A stretch of 64,000 nucleotides of DNA from Leptospira johnsonii (GTDB lineage Bacteria > Spirochaetota > Leptospiria > Leptospirales > Leptospiraceae). Positions 9,099-19,032 of the stretch are shown here, in pieces (position 1 is the stretch's first letter; the number at the start of each line of letters is the position of its first letter). Both the position numbers and the translations under genes were made by a program. The notes beneath the pieces were generated by a model. That model had not been told where the DNA came from, made no database searches, and saw only the letters and a list, made by a program, of their open reading frames with translations. The stretch covers positions 682,001 to 746,000 of the forward strand of contig NZ_BFAY01000011.1 in the NCBI RefSeq assembly GCF_003112675.1, given 5' to 3'.

Positions 9099-11015
9099 AT
9101 GAAAAAAATCCTAACGTATTCTTTAGCAGGGATGCTAGTCGTCGTTCTAGTTCTTGTAATATTATATTACGCAACTTCCCAACCGGGGGAAACTATGAGC
9201 TTCCAAGATCCGTATCATACGGAAAGACCTACAGCCCAAGGTTCTAAGCTGATGGTTGCAAGCGGTCATCCTCTCGCCACCAAGGTCGCTCTGGAAATTT
9301 TAGAGAAAGGTGGGAATGCCGCTGATGCAGGAGTGGCTGCTCTTTTAGTCCTGAACGTAACCCAAGGAGAAGAGGCCTCTTTTCCTGGAGTAGCTCCTCT
9401 ACTTTACTACGACCAGGCAGATAAAGAAGTTCATAGTTATATCGGAGTTGGGACTGCACCCGCAAAAGCTACGATAGAATATTTTAAATCCCGAGGACAT
9501 GAGTCCATTCCAATGTTGAAATATTCTTCTCAGTTGGTTCCTGCCTCTCCAGATGTGATCGTTGCATTACTCAAAAAATACGGGACAAAATCTTTTGAAG
9601 AAGTAAGTAAACCAGCCATTCAAATCGCAGAAGAAGGTTTTCCGGTTCATAGAATTTTAATGAGGAATCTGAACATAGGCGTTTTCAAAAGATTAGGTCT
9701 TAAGTTTTTACTTCCTTATAACGCAAAAATTTACGTGGGAGACAAATGGTGGAAACCGCTTCACCAAGGAGAAAGATTCAAGAGACCTGCATTATCCGCA
9801 ACCCTGAAAGAACTAGCAGAAGCGGAGAAGACGGCCTCTTCTTCCGGAAAAAACCGCGCAGAATCTTTGGAAGCAATTCGGGATTATTTTTATAAAGGAC
9901 CGATCGCAGACAAGATCGCAAAAGCTCACGAAGAACATGATGGCACCATGGTGAAATCTGATCTAGTGAGATACAGCGCAGACTGGGAAGTTCCCTTACA
10001 CGGAAATTACGGGCCTTATACTATATTCTCCAATCGTACTTGGAACCAAGGAGCGGTTGTTCCGATCGTTTTGCAAATTTTAGAAGGGATAGATCTAAAA
10101 TCCATGGGGCATAACTCCAAAGAGTATGTTCACACTGTAGTACAAGCGATCGAACTAGCAATGGCGGATCGTGAAAAATATTTTGGAGATCCTGCTTATG
10201 TTTCCGTTCCGGAGAAAGGACTTCTTAGTAAAGAATACGCTGCAGAAAGAAGAAAGTTATTACAATCCAAAGCATTCGGAAAGACTCCTCCGTCGGGAAA
10301 TCCTTTCTTATTCGAATCTCCTGCAAGCGCCAAAAAGTTCGCCTACCAAAAAGAAGATCGGATCGTTTTAAATGAGGGATCTTTCTTTGATCTTACCCCC
10401 AGTTTTTGGGAAAGAACTGAATCCGGAAAAATAGGAAGAGATACTACTTACCTGAGTATTATCGATTCCAAAGGAAATTCTTTGTCCTTAACTCCGAGCG
10501 ATTTCCCTCAGTCTCCAATCATAGAAGGTGATATCACATTAGGGATCAGAATGACCCAATTTCGTTTAGACCCGAACCACCCGTCCGCATTGGTTCCAGG
10601 AAAAAGACCTACAATTACGCCTAACGCGTCAATGGTATTCAAGGATGGAAAATTCTGGATGAGTTTCGGGACTCCAGGTGGGGACATGCAGACCCAGGCG
10701 GTAGTCCAAGTGTTCTTAAATTTAGTAGTCTTCGGGATGAATCCACAAGATGCAGTGAATGCCCCTCGCTTCCGTTCTTTGAACTGGCCCGATGCATTCT
10801 CACCCCATAAATATTATCCGGGAAGAATAGAATTAGAAGAAGAGATCTATAAAAAAGAAGGAAAAGCGCTCGAAGCGCTTGGTTACGAAGTCAAAGAAAG
10901 AGAAAAATGGGAATACGACTTTGGGGCTCCTTGTATTTCTTTAAAAGATCCTAAAACAGGGATTTTATATGGCGGAGCCGACCCCAGAAAGGAATCCTGG
11001 GCGGAAGGAAAATAA
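9099..11015 (+). CDS. Gamma-glutamyltransferase family protein, membrane anchored
   Basis: After an N-terminal membrane helix (about residues 4-25) the protein follows the Ntn-hydrolase family of gamma-glutamyltransferases. The early motif ASGHPLATKVALEILEKGGNAADAGVAA is split here only for mention: it is the hallmark start of the large subunit. The autoprocessing nucleophile Thr lies near residue 450 in GRDTTYLSIID, and GTPGGDMQ comes later. Where active transpeptidases have PPSSGG it has RTWNQGA, so substrate or activity may differ. I chose ATG 9099, preceded by GAGGAAATC, over TTG 9045. It would sit on the outer face of the inner membrane. The aldo/keto reductase follows 12 bases on. Confidence 0.85.
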   Translation: MKKILTYSLAGMLVVVLVLVILYYATSQPGETMSFQDPYHTERPTAQGSKLMVASGHPLATKVALEILEKGGNAADAGVAALLVLNVTQGEEASFPGVAPLLYYDQADKEVHSYIGVGTAPAKATIEYFKSRGHESIPMLKYSSQLVPASPDVIVALLKKYGTKSFEEVSKPAIQIAEEGFPVHRILMRNLNIGVFKRLGLKFLLPYNAKIYVGDKWWKPLHQGERFKRPALSATLKELAEAEKTASSSGKNRAESLEAIRDYFYKGPIADKIAKAHEEHDGTMVKSDLVRYSADWEVPLHGNYGPYTIFSNRTWNQGAVVPIVLQILEGIDLKSMGHNSKEYVHTVVQAIELAMADREKYFGDPAYVSVPEKGLLSKEYAAERRKLLQSKAFGKTPPSGNPFLFESPASAKKFAYQKEDRIVLNEGSFFDLTPSFWERTESGKIGRDTTYLSIIDSKGNSLSLTPSDFPQSPIIEGDITLGIRMTQFRLDPNHPSALVPGKRPTITPNASMVFKDGKFWMSFGTPGGDMQTQAVVQVFLNLVVFGMNPQDAVNAPRFRSLNWPDAFSPHKYYPGRIELEEEIYKKEGKALEALGYEVKEREKWEYDFGAPCISLKDPKTGILYGGADPRKESWAEGK

Positions 11016-11027
11016 AAAGAGGTAAGA

Positions 11028-12047
11028 ATGAAAAAAAGAAGGCTTGGAAAAACAGGGATGGTGGTTTCCGAAATTTGTATGGGAACCATGACTTTCGGTT
11101 CCAGTTGTGATGAAAAGGAAGCACATCGAATTTTGGACAAAGCCTTCGATTCAGGTATAGATTTTTACGATACTGCTGAAATCTATCCTGTTCCTCCGGA
11201 AGCGGAGTATGTTCATGCTACTGAAAAATTTTTCGGCAATTGGTTAAAAACTAAAAAGAGAGAATCTATCCTGATCGCTACCAAGGTTTGTGGCCCTGGT
11301 CATGGATGGTTCACTCCTCCAGTGAGAGAAGGTAAGACTGCGTTAGATCGCAGAAATATCAAAGTAGCGATAGAAGGTAGTCTAAAAAGACTTGGAACTG
11401 ATTATATAGACTTATACCAAACACATTGGCCGGATCATGATTTCGGATACGAAGAAACATTAGAAGCTTTGACCGAATTGATAGACGAGGGTAAGGTCAG
11501 ATATATAGGAAGCAGTAACGAAACCGCTTGGGGGACCATGAAAAGTTTGGAAGTCTCCCGAACCAACAAACTTGCCAGATACGAATCCATCCAAAACAAT
11601 TTCAGCATTTTGAATCGAAGATTCGAAGACGCTCTTTCCGATATTTGCAGAAGAGAACAGATCAGTCTACTTCCTTACTCTCCTTTGGCAGGAGGAGTAT
11701 TGACTGGAAAATACAACGGACCTACCCCGCCGGAAAACGCAAGATTCACACGTTATGCAAAACTTCCTACAGAAAGACAAAGAAGAATGGCAAATCGTTT
11801 TTTGAACGAAGGCACTCTTGCCTCCACAAAAGAACTCATGGAAATCGCTAGGGAAGCGGGGATTAGTGTGACCACTCTTTCGGTTGCTTGGTCCAAACAA
11901 CATGACTATGTGGCTTCTACCATAATTGGAGCTAATACAGTAGAACAATTAGAAGAAAGTTTAAAGGCAGCGGATCTAATCTTGTCGGACGATATTTTGA
12001 AGAAGATAGACGAGGTTTCTAAAAAGATACCTTATCCTATGGGATAA
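11028..12047 (+). CDS. Aldo/keto reductase (Tas-like)
   Basis: The 339-residue protein carries the whole aldo/keto reductase pattern: [19 protein letters not shown] with catalytic Asp and Tyr, ATKVCG with the Lys, and YQTHWPDHD with the His. Late motifs such as TLSVAWSKQ and [13 protein letters not shown] bind NADP(H). It reduces carbonyl compounds; the substrate is unknown. It follows the gamma-glutamyltransferase-like gene by 12 bases, with an AGAGG ahead of its ATG, and is probably cotranscribed with it. Confidence 0.92.
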   Translation: MKKRRLGKTGMVVSEICMGTMTFGSSCDEKEAHRILDKAFDSGIDFYDTAEIYPVPPEAEYVHATEKFFGNWLKTKKRESILIATKVCGPGHGWFTPPVREGKTALDRRNIKVAIEGSLKRLGTDYIDLYQTHWPDHDFGYEETLEALTELIDEGKVRYIGSSNETAWGTMKSLEVSRTNKLARYESIQNNFSILNRRFEDALSDICRREQISLLPYSPLAGGVLTGKYNGPTPPENARFTRYAKLPTERQRRMANRFLNEGTLASTKELMEIAREAGISVTTLSVAWSKQHDYVASTIIGANTVEQLEESLKAADLILSDDILKKIDEVSKKIPYPMG

Positions 12048-12053
12048 GCAATG

Positions 12054-12746
12054 TTATCTCCAAACTTCTTCTTCGGAGATAACTTCGCGTTTTTCTCCTG
12101 CGAAATTAGGAAATGATTTAAAAAAGCCGGTGATTAGATAAGGGATCACGTCGAACATCGGCCCGGATCTACCTTCTCCTTCCACGTTTGCTTTTAAAAG
12201 TACGCTGGAAGGAAGTCCTCTATAACGCTTTCCATCATAGATCACTAATTTAAAGATCACATCGTAAAAATTTTCGTAATAAGGACTGGCGCCAGAGATC
12301 CTGGAATTACCGAAATTCCCCATAAATGCAAAAGGAGAATATCCTCCTACACCTCCTAAAATAGGGACCGCTGCTAATCTGCTGGAAGTCCCACCGTAAG
12401 AATGGTATCTCATTCCTCTGGCGCTAGTCCATCCGCCAAAGGCGCCTAGGTCTGCTCTATGATCGATTACACTTCCTCTTGGAAAAATTAATATATCGTA
12501 ATGTACTAATTGATCCGCCCTGGAGATATCCACCTCTTTGTAGCCCTTCTCCGCAAATTTTTCACGGATCAGATCCTCGTTTTCACGAATAATAATGGGC
12601 GGCGCTTGACCGAAAAACGGAAGGAATGCGTAGGTTTTTTCGTAGTAGCGAATATGATCTGATCTTTCCACCTCTACCTGGGATTTTACCTGGAGAGGGG
12701 AACAAAAATTGTATCCTAATAATAGCAAAAGGATCAGAACTCTCAT
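12054..12746 (-). CDS. Putative lipoprotein, function unknown (DUF4136-like)
   Basis: The N-terminus MRVLILLLLLGYNFCSP is a lipoprotein signal with Cys in a spirochaete-type lipobox (YNFC). The body carries IREKFAEKGYKEVD and a Gly/Tyr-rich central loop (about residues 95-150). A strand-rich C-terminal part, FYDVIFKLVIYDG, recalls lipoproteins of the DUF4136 type, but the match is only by feel. I chose ATG 12746 instead of TTG 12791, because the longer form would bury the signal peptide. It follows ktrA after 101 bases and may be read from the same transcript. Confidence 0.65.
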   Translation of the reverse strand: MRVLILLLLLGYNFCSPLQVKSQVEVERSDHIRYYEKTYAFLPFFGQAPPIIIRENEDLIREKFAEKGYKEVDISRADQLVHYDILIFPRGSVIDHRADLGAFGGWTSARGMRYHSYGGTSSRLAAVPILGGVGGYSPFAFMGNFGNSRISGASPYYENFYDVIFKLVIYDGKRYRGLPSSVLLKANVEGEGRSGPMFDVIPYLITGFFKSFPNFAGEKREVISEEEVWR

Positions 12747-12847
12747 GGCTTTATATTCTTTCGACCGGATCGAACTAGATTTTACTCCCAAATCCGATCG
12801 TTTTCATTTAAAATTCGATCGTTTTATGTAAAAGTTTTAGGAGACTC

Positions 12848-13537
12848 TTAACGTTTTCCGATCATCTGTTCTAGATCTTCGGTTTTTCCGAACAGAACTA
12901 AGATGTCACCTTCCGACAATACGAGATTAGGAGAAGGAATTCCTAAAACCTCTTCGTCTTTTCGGTCCGATTTTCTCCTGGTCTTCTTAGGCCTTTTAAC
13001 TGTGATCAGATTTAAGTTCCAATCTTCTCTCAGTTTGGCTCCTTGGACGGTTTTACCTTGCATATGTTTCGGGACCACGGCTTCTAGAATTCTATAATCT
13101 TGCCCGAGTAAGGTAACACCTTTTACGCTGCTGTTTGCAAGTTGTTCCGCCATAGACTGAGCCGCTTGTTCTTCCGGATTGAATAGGCTCTCGATCCCCA
13201 ACATCTGCAAAACCCTTTTGTTCAGATCGGATTGGTAACGGGCGAATATATTGATCGCTCCGATCTTCTTTAATGCGTCTGCTGTCACGATCAGATTTTC
13301 AAAATTATCTCCGATCGCCAGCACAACCGCATCCATTTCGTCCAAACCGTGCTCTTTCAATTCGGATTCGTCTGTGGAATCGATCGCCACACAGTAGGTA
13401 GAAAATTCTCTGATACGATCTATCTTGTTTTTATCCTGGTCGATTGCTGTGACTTCGTGTCCGTCTTCATAAAGTCTTTTTATAAGTTCTATCCCGAAAT
13501 CTCCGAGGCCGATGACTGCGATCCTTTTCTTTCTCAT
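12848..13537 (-). CDS. ktrA: Potassium uptake regulatory subunit KtrA (TrkA-N/TrkA-C)
   Basis: An RCK_N Rossmann domain starts with VIGLGDFGIEL (GxGxxG at about 9-14) and has the acidic end DQD that favours NAD(H)/ATP binding. An RCK_C domain follows from about residue 140 (GQDYRILEAVVPK to LSEGDILVLFG). Octameric KtrA rings gate the KtrB channel. In Firmicutes the RCK_C domain is a known c-di-AMP target, which is relevant to the riboswitch at 61.5 kb. A short basic insert (RPKKTRRKSDRKDEE) splits RCK_C. It follows ktrB by 12 bases. Confidence 0.9.
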   Translation of the reverse strand: MRKKRIAVIGLGDFGIELIKRLYEDGHEVTAIDQDKNKIDRIREFSTYCVAIDSTDESELKEHGLDEMDAVVLAIGDNFENLIVTADALKKIGAINIFARYQSDLNKRVLQMLGIESLFNPEEQAAQSMAEQLANSSVKGVTLLGQDYRILEAVVPKHMQGKTVQGAKLREDWNLNLITVKRPKKTRRKSDRKDEEVLGIPSPNLVLSEGDILVLFGKTEDLEQMIGKR

Positions 13538-13549
13538 TCAAACCTTCCT

Positions 13550-15352
13550 TTAACCGACCACAACATATTCTTCAGGATACCAATATCTTCTGGGTTTTCG
13601 TTTTGGTACAAACGCTAATAATACAGTCAACACTCCTACCCTGCCCACAAACATTACAAAACATAAAAGTAATTTTCCGGGAGCCTCAAACTTAGAAGTG
13701 ATCCCTCTAGAAAGACCCGTAGTTCCATAAGCGGAAACTACCTCATAACAAATATCCAGAAAGGGCAAAGGTTTCTCGAAACAGATCAAAAATAATATCC
13801 CCAAGAATATTATAAACATGGAAAGTACGATCGCAACTGACGCCCTGGCAAGAGAATTTTCAGCGACAGTTCGCCCGAAAACATCCACTCTTTCCTTTCC
13901 AGTAAAAAATTGATTAAACTGTAAAACGGCAAGTGCCAATGTGGAAGTTTTGATCCCACCTCCGGTAGAATTGGGAGAAGCTCCCACCCACATCAGAAAT
14001 AAACTCACAAACACCATCGGAATTCCCATTGAAGAAGTATCCAAGGTATTAAATCCTGCGGTCCTTGTTGTTACCGAATAGAATAAAGAGTGAAATGCCT
14101 GGTCATACCAACTTAGGCCCTTCAAACTAAAATTCCTTTCCAATACCCAGTAGGATATCCAACCGAAGAGCAATAAGATTACCGTAGTGATCAGTATCAG
14201 TTTAGAACCCAAGGAAAAACGCTGCCGAAATGATTCTCCATCAAATCTGATCTTCTTTAAAAGCTGATTCACAGTCGGAAAACCTAGGCCTCCAAATACG
14301 ATTAAGACCATCAATATAGAAAGAAATGAATAAGATCCTTTAAAATAGGGCTCTGCCAATCCTTTCGGAAAAAGAGCAAAACCTGCATTACAAAATCCTG
14401 TTATAGAATGAAATACGGATTGGAAGATGAGTTCCTTTTGAGAAAATCCCAGCTCTTTCGGAAATGTTAAGTATAGAAAAACGGAACCGATGCCTTCTAT
14501 CGCAAATGTCTGGTAAGCAACCTGTTTTAGAATAGAGCCCGCCCTTCCTATAGACTCTTGGCTGAATAAATCCTTGACGATCAGTTTTTCAGTAACGGAA
14601 ACCTGTCCTTCTAAAACCAATGCGAAGAATACCGTCAGAGTCATCAATCCCAGACCGCCCAGTTGGACAAGCACCATCAAGATCACCTGTCCCGTCCCTG
14701 TCAGATCCTGAGAAACATCAATCGTACTGAGACCAGTCACACATACCGCACTCACCGCAGTGAAAAAAAGATCCACCAATTGGATTGGCCTAGCCTCCGC
14801 CCTAGGGAGGCATAAGGCAGCAGTTCCTAAAAAAATAAGGATCGCAAAACTTCCGGTCATCACCAAAGAAGGAGAAATTTTTCCGAGAGAAAGCCTGGCC
14901 CTTCGTAAAAAATGCGCAAATCCTCCGAATGCCAAAGTCAATTGGCTTAACGATAAGAATAAGAGTACAACTTCTTCTGTTCTTTGCTGGGAAAGAATAG
15001 ATTCTATTTTTTCTTCAAAGAAGAATTGTAAGATCACTAGTAAGACTACAAACGCTTCTATCTTATGTAATTTTAAATAAATACGATAGTGAGTTAATGT
15101 GAATAGAAAACTTAAAAATTCGTAAATTACCAAATACCAAACTATAGTAACCGTAATCAATCGAAGCGGATGGATCCATTCCGGGGGAAAATAAAATCCA
15201 TATAGAAAGATCAGTATAAAAAGAGAAACAATACCTAGAACACCGAATATAAATCGTAATATAGGCTTGATATTCCCTTCAAAAAAGAGCGAGATCCTTC
15301 CCCATTTGGAAACCAATTTTATCCGTAAGTTAGGATCTAAAAAAGGACTCAT
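13550..15352 (-). CDS. ktrB: Potassium transporter KtrB/TrkH family
   Basis: A 600-residue membrane protein with the four pore loops of the Trk/Ktr family: VCVTGLST, GFCNAGFA, TRTAGFNT and YGTTGLSRG, each carrying the conserved filter glycine. About 150 extra N-terminal residues hold three or four more hydrophobic helices, a longer front than the typical 450-residue KtrB. It conducts K+ across the inner membrane with KtrA, encoded 12 bases downstream. The gene starts six bases after the hypothetical gene upstream. Confidence 0.92.
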   Translation of the reverse strand: MSPFLDPNLRIKLVSKWGRISLFFEGNIKPILRFIFGVLGIVSLFILIFLYGFYFPPEWIHPLRLITVTIVWYLVIYEFLSFLFTLTHYRIYLKLHKIEAFVVLLVILQFFFEEKIESILSQQRTEEVVLLFLSLSQLTLAFGGFAHFLRRARLSLGKISPSLVMTGSFAILIFLGTAALCLPRAEARPIQLVDLFFTAVSAVCVTGLSTIDVSQDLTGTGQVILMVLVQLGGLGLMTLTVFFALVLEGQVSVTEKLIVKDLFSQESIGRAGSILKQVAYQTFAIEGIGSVFLYLTFPKELGFSQKELIFQSVFHSITGFCNAGFALFPKGLAEPYFKGSYSFLSILMVLIVFGGLGFPTVNQLLKKIRFDGESFRQRFSLGSKLILITTVILLLFGWISYWVLERNFSLKGLSWYDQAFHSLFYSVTTRTAGFNTLDTSSMGIPMVFVSLFLMWVGASPNSTGGGIKTSTLALAVLQFNQFFTGKERVDVFGRTVAENSLARASVAIVLSMFIIFLGILFLICFEKPLPFLDICYEVVSAYGTTGLSRGITSKFEAPGKLLLCFVMFVGRVGVLTVLLAFVPKRKPRRYWYPEEYVVVG

Positions 15353-15358
15353 GTTCTA

Positions 15359-16132
15359 TTAGAAACGAGTGCCGAAAAATTCGAATTCCATTCTATATTC
15401 GAAATTTCTGGAATACAATCCGTATCCTGGGATCGTTTTAGGATGTATCGTTTCGGAAAGTTTATCTGGCACAGTGGGATTCGGAGTAGGACTCTGTGGT
15501 TGATTTTCCAACTTCATACGATCATAATCTCTCAAATCCAGCCAGGCATTGGCTAAGGCTAGGGTAGAAGCCACACCGAATACGATCCATCCTCCTTCGA
15601 ACGTTTTTTGGTAACCTGGATCTGCAGCAGATAAAGCCCCATATGCAACGCCGGCGGCAATTGGAAATGTCATAAAGAATATGATCGAAAAACGGCGAAG
15701 TCTGGATTCGGTATAAGGTTGATGATCGCTCCCGAATTCTTCTAATTTCCTTTTACGATCTCTTGCCTGCTCTTGTTGTCTTTGCAAAGCTTCGGTATTC
15801 ACTTCTCCAGTGACCGGATTGAAGAGACCGTCGTCGCTTCTACCTTGGACTGGATTCGTAGTCCTTCTAGTCCCTTGGCTTCCTGTAGAAGTAGGCAAAC
15901 CAGTTTGAAAAGGAACCTGCACATTTCTAGGATTTACCAAGACAGGTTTGTCCATTTTCGGAGGAAGAGAATATTCTCTAAATCCGTCGGGAGATTTTTC
16001 ATCTTTATAATTTCTTAAATTATAATCGTACGGATCCGAGAAATCGCTTTGATTCTGGGAAAATGCCGGAAAAGCAAAAGCTAGGATAATAGAAAGAGCG
16101 ACTAACTTGTTGAATCTAAAAAAGGATCTCAT
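15359..16132 (-). CDS. Exported protein of unknown function in the ktr operon
   Basis: A clear signal peptide ends at about AFPAFSQ (residue 25). A low-complexity Pro/Gln/Arg-rich stretch (about 60-135) follows, with a short coiled part (EALQRQQEQARDRKRK). Two hydrophobic helices (about 148-168 and 180-200) come next, then a Pro-rich linker and a strand-rich C-terminus ending in Phe. The layout suggests an envelope protein, but I do not recognise it. It sits between the deaminase (2 bases) and ktrB (6 bases), so it is translated from the same message and may be tied to potassium uptake only by position. Confidence 0.6.
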   Translation of the reverse strand: MRSFFRFNKLVALSIILAFAFPAFSQNQSDFSDPYDYNLRNYKDEKSPDGFREYSLPPKMDKPVLVNPRNVQVPFQTGLPTSTGSQGTRRTTNPVQGRSDDGLFNPVTGEVNTEALQRQQEQARDRKRKLEEFGSDHQPYTESRLRRFSIIFFMTFPIAAGVAYGALSAADPGYQKTFEGGWIVFGVASTLALANAWLDLRDYDRMKLENQPQSPTPNPTVPDKLSETIHPKTIPGYGLYSRNFEYRMEFEFFGTRF

Positions 16133-16134
16133 CT

Positions 16135-17460
16135 TTAGAGAATTACCCCTTGCTCTGATCCTATCCTTCCGGAAAGAATTTCGGATGTATATTGAAAAGA
16201 ATCCTTTCTGATCTCTTCCAAAAGTTTTCTGTCCAGTCCCAAACTTTCCGCCTTATCATATTCTTCTTTGATATTGGTACCGAAAATTCCAGGATCATCC
16301 GTGGAAATCGTAAATTTCAGACCATTACGAGCGAATCTGACTAAAGGATGATGAGCTTTATCTTTTACCATCCCGATATATTCATTGGAACTAGGACAAG
16401 ACTCTATGACCGCATTCGTTTTTTTGATCCGATCCATACAATACTCTTGAAATACCTTTGTTTCAGAGACCAGGTTTTCAGTAACGGAAATTTCTACCTT
16501 CTCCTTATGTCGGATCAAATCCAATTCCGATTCTAATCTTTTTTTAGGAGTTAATTCTCCGTATTTGGAAATTTCTTCCCAGTGGTCTAATTGGAATTTG
16601 AGTGTGTCTTCTCTTTCGGAAACGGGCTCTAAAACTTTTTTTCCAAGATATGCATCCGGATCCAAACCAACTGCAATGGCATGTCCTAACCTATGCGCTC
16701 CCCATTCTGCCGCCTCTAAAACCCAGCGAGACGCAGAGAGAAGGGTCTTGTCCAAGAAAGACTCTCCCACATGATAAAGAACGGTAAGCGCAGTAGAAGT
16801 TTCCGCAATATTATCTTTTTGTACTTCTTTTAAAAATTCCCTTTTACCTTTAGGTGGGAAACCTTCTTCAATATAACAAAAATCTAATCCGACTAGATAT
16901 TTTTTGATGAGTGGATCCTTTTCCATCATCTCTTTTAACATTTCGTATTCTTTAAAAACTTCTCCGTCCCTATGTAAGGAAACTATCAGACGGGATCTAG
17001 CTTTCCCGGAAAGTTCGGACTCTGCTTCTTCAAAACCCTCACATGCGGCTAAAGTTTTGGAATAAATACCTTCGTAAGTGTCGAGTGGAGAATACATGAT
17101 ACGATATTCTCCAAAGATCACACCTTCTTCGTATTGATCTTTTGTGATATGTTTAGATACAAATTTGATCTCTTGAGGATCGAACTTGGAAAGTGCAATG
17201 ATCAGGTTAAACTTTGCTTGGAATTCAGGAAAAGGACCTTGGTGATTGAATAAGTAGATCTTTTTAAAATCTTCTAAAGATTTATGATCTTCGAAGAAGG
17301 TCTCAGTGTTGATGGACTTCCCGTAAAGTTCTTGGAAAGGTTTTGTAAAAATTTCCCAACGAGGAGAAGGATTATTCAATCCCATCTGCCTAAGAAGTTC
17401 GGGTTTGAGACTACCGTAAAGATGATTATGAAGATCTGCAAATCCTAGATTCGAATCCAT
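16135..17460 (-). CDS. Adenosine/AMP deaminase family protein
   Basis: The metal-dependent deaminase motifs are all present in order. They are [10 protein letters not shown] (HxH zinc ligands), LYHVGES (the usual HxGE), [10 protein letters not shown] (zinc and catalytic His), [11 protein letters not shown] and [10 protein letters not shown] (catalytic Asp pair). At 441 residues it exceeds bacterial Add (about 330), with an insert around residues 275-335. It probably deaminates adenosine or a related purine; the symbol add is not claimed because of the insert. It heads the group continuing with the exported protein and ktrBA. Confidence 0.85.
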   Translation of the reverse strand: MDSNLGFADLHNHLYGSLKPELLRQMGLNNPSPRWEIFTKPFQELYGKSINTETFFEDHKSLEDFKKIYLFNHQGPFPEFQAKFNLIIALSKFDPQEIKFVSKHITKDQYEEGVIFGEYRIMYSPLDTYEGIYSKTLAACEGFEEAESELSGKARSRLIVSLHRDGEVFKEYEMLKEMMEKDPLIKKYLVGLDFCYIEEGFPPKGKREFLKEVQKDNIAETSTALTVLYHVGESFLDKTLLSASRWVLEAAEWGAHRLGHAIAVGLDPDAYLGKKVLEPVSEREDTLKFQLDHWEEISKYGELTPKKRLESELDLIRHKEKVEISVTENLVSETKVFQEYCMDRIKKTNAVIESCPSSNEYIGMVKDKAHHPLVRFARNGLKFTISTDDPGIFGTNIKEEYDKAESLGLDRKLLEEIRKDSFQYTSEILSGRIGSEQGVIL

Positions 17461-17535
17461 GTTTCTTCTACGCTTTTAAGTCACCTTAACTCTCTCGTTA
17501 CCGGGATAAACCGTTTTTCATGGAAAAAAAGTTGT

Positions 17536-18933
17536 TTGCACAACCCTTCTTTCAAAGCTGGAAACTACTTGGTTCCTTCATACAAAAAAATACTCAGACT
17601 CTATCACCCAAGCCGATTAAACGTTAAAATCCTTTCTTTAGCCTTGCCAGTTGTGTTCGGAATGCTCAGCCAATCTTTGGTTTGGATTACGGATACAGTT
17701 ATGGTCGGATACTTAGGACAAAATGCGATCGCAGCCATAGGTATAGGCGGAACCTGTTATTACACTCTCGTTGCGTTCCTGATCGGATTCTCAATGGGAG
17801 TACAGATCATAGTCGCAAGAAGATTTGGAGAAGGTAAGAGATCGGAGATCGGAAAAGTAGGAGTTTCTACATTTTATCTCTCCATATTTTTAGGATGTGT
17901 TTTATCCATATCAGGACCTTGGTTTTCAGAAGGGCTCATGTTTTGGATCGGTCCTGAAAAAACTGTAAACACACTCGGGACCGAATATTTATATTTTAGA
18001 TTTATAGGCAGCGGATTTTATTTTTTAGGATTTTGTTTCAGAGGATTCATGGATGGTCTTGGATTGACCAAGGCAGGTTTTGTTTCCATGGCGGTAACTA
18101 CTATCGCTAACATAATCTTAAACTGGATACTGATCTACGGGAACCTAGGATTTTCTCCTATGGGGATCGGAGGAGCAGGACTTGCATCTTCCCTAGCAGG
18201 ATTTGCTGGACTCTTGGTATTTCCTATATTCTTTTTTTATTATAGACTTGGGAAATATTTCGAAGGAGTAGCCCTTTTTCCCAGCAAAGAACATTTAATA
18301 GAAATTTTTAAAGTTGGGATCCCTCCCGGCTTCGAAGAAGGTTTAGTCAACGTTGCATTTGTGATCTTCTCCAAGATCCAAGGATTGATCTCGGTACTTG
18401 CAGTTGCGGCATCGAACGTTCTATTTTCTACTTTAAGTTTTGCATTCTTACCCGGATATGCATTTGGAGTAGCAGCGACCACGATCTTAGGACAAGCGAT
18501 GGGCGCAAAAAAATACAAACTTGCCTATCATTCCGCATTTCGTTCCGCTTTCATTTCTGCACATGTGATGGGATTCATAGGTTTATGTTTTATCTTCTTA
18601 GGAAAAACGATCGTGTATGCGATGACCAGAGACCAGACCTTGGTGGAAGAATGTTATCCGGTGCTTCTATTATTGGGAGTTATCCAGATAGGAGATGCAT
18701 ACCATATGGTGATTGGCGCTGCCTTGAGAGGAGCAGGTTTACAGAACTATGTCTTTAGGATCTATATTCTTCTCACATATGCTGTCATGCTTCCATTAGC
18801 TTATCTTTTCGGGATCGTATGGAAAGGTGGAACTCTTGGGATCTGGGCAGCTATATTCGTTTGGATTGCATCACTTTCCCTGATTTTCATCTATGAATTC
18901 AGAAAGAAAAATTGGGTAAAAGGGACGGTTTAA
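17536..18933 (+). CDS. MATE family efflux transporter
   Basis: Twelve hydrophobic helices and MATE landmarks are visible: LALPVVFGMLSQSLVWITDTVMVG at the start (first helix; cited across positions 36-59), VARRFGEGKR after helix 2, and FRGFMDGLG in the middle. It exports drugs or metabolites using a Na+ or H+ gradient. The start is uncertain: TTG 17536 and TTG 17566 are in frame and neither has a good ribosome site. A separate ATG at 17520 opens a 34-residue frame overlapping the gene start out of phase. Confidence 0.87.
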   Translation: MHNPSFKAGNYLVPSYKKILRLYHPSRLNVKILSLALPVVFGMLSQSLVWITDTVMVGYLGQNAIAAIGIGGTCYYTLVAFLIGFSMGVQIIVARRFGEGKRSEIGKVGVSTFYLSIFLGCVLSISGPWFSEGLMFWIGPEKTVNTLGTEYLYFRFIGSGFYFLGFCFRGFMDGLGLTKAGFVSMAVTTIANIILNWILIYGNLGFSPMGIGGAGLASSLAGFAGLLVFPIFFFYYRLGKYFEGVALFPSKEHLIEIFKVGIPPGFEEGLVNVAFVIFSKIQGLISVLAVAASNVLFSTLSFAFLPGYAFGVAATTILGQAMGAKKYKLAYHSAFRSAFISAHVMGFIGLCFIFLGKTIVYAMTRDQTLVEECYPVLLLLGVIQIGDAYHMVIGAALRGAGLQNYVFRIYILLTYAVMLPLAYLFGIVWKGGTLGIWAAIFVWIASLSLIFIYEFRKKNWVKGTV

Positions 18934-19032
18934 ACCCCTTGTTGGAAGTCCTACAAATATTGGAATTTCGGACCAGTTTGGTAATCTAATCCTTCTTGCC
19001 CCAATAACAAACCCGGGGTTTTTGGTTCCAGA

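Noticed and set aside
17520..17627. Short frame starting at ATG 17520 that overlaps the MATE gene start
   Set aside because: It ends after 34 residues in a different frame and has no family resemblance; it could be a leader peptide, but nothing supports that.
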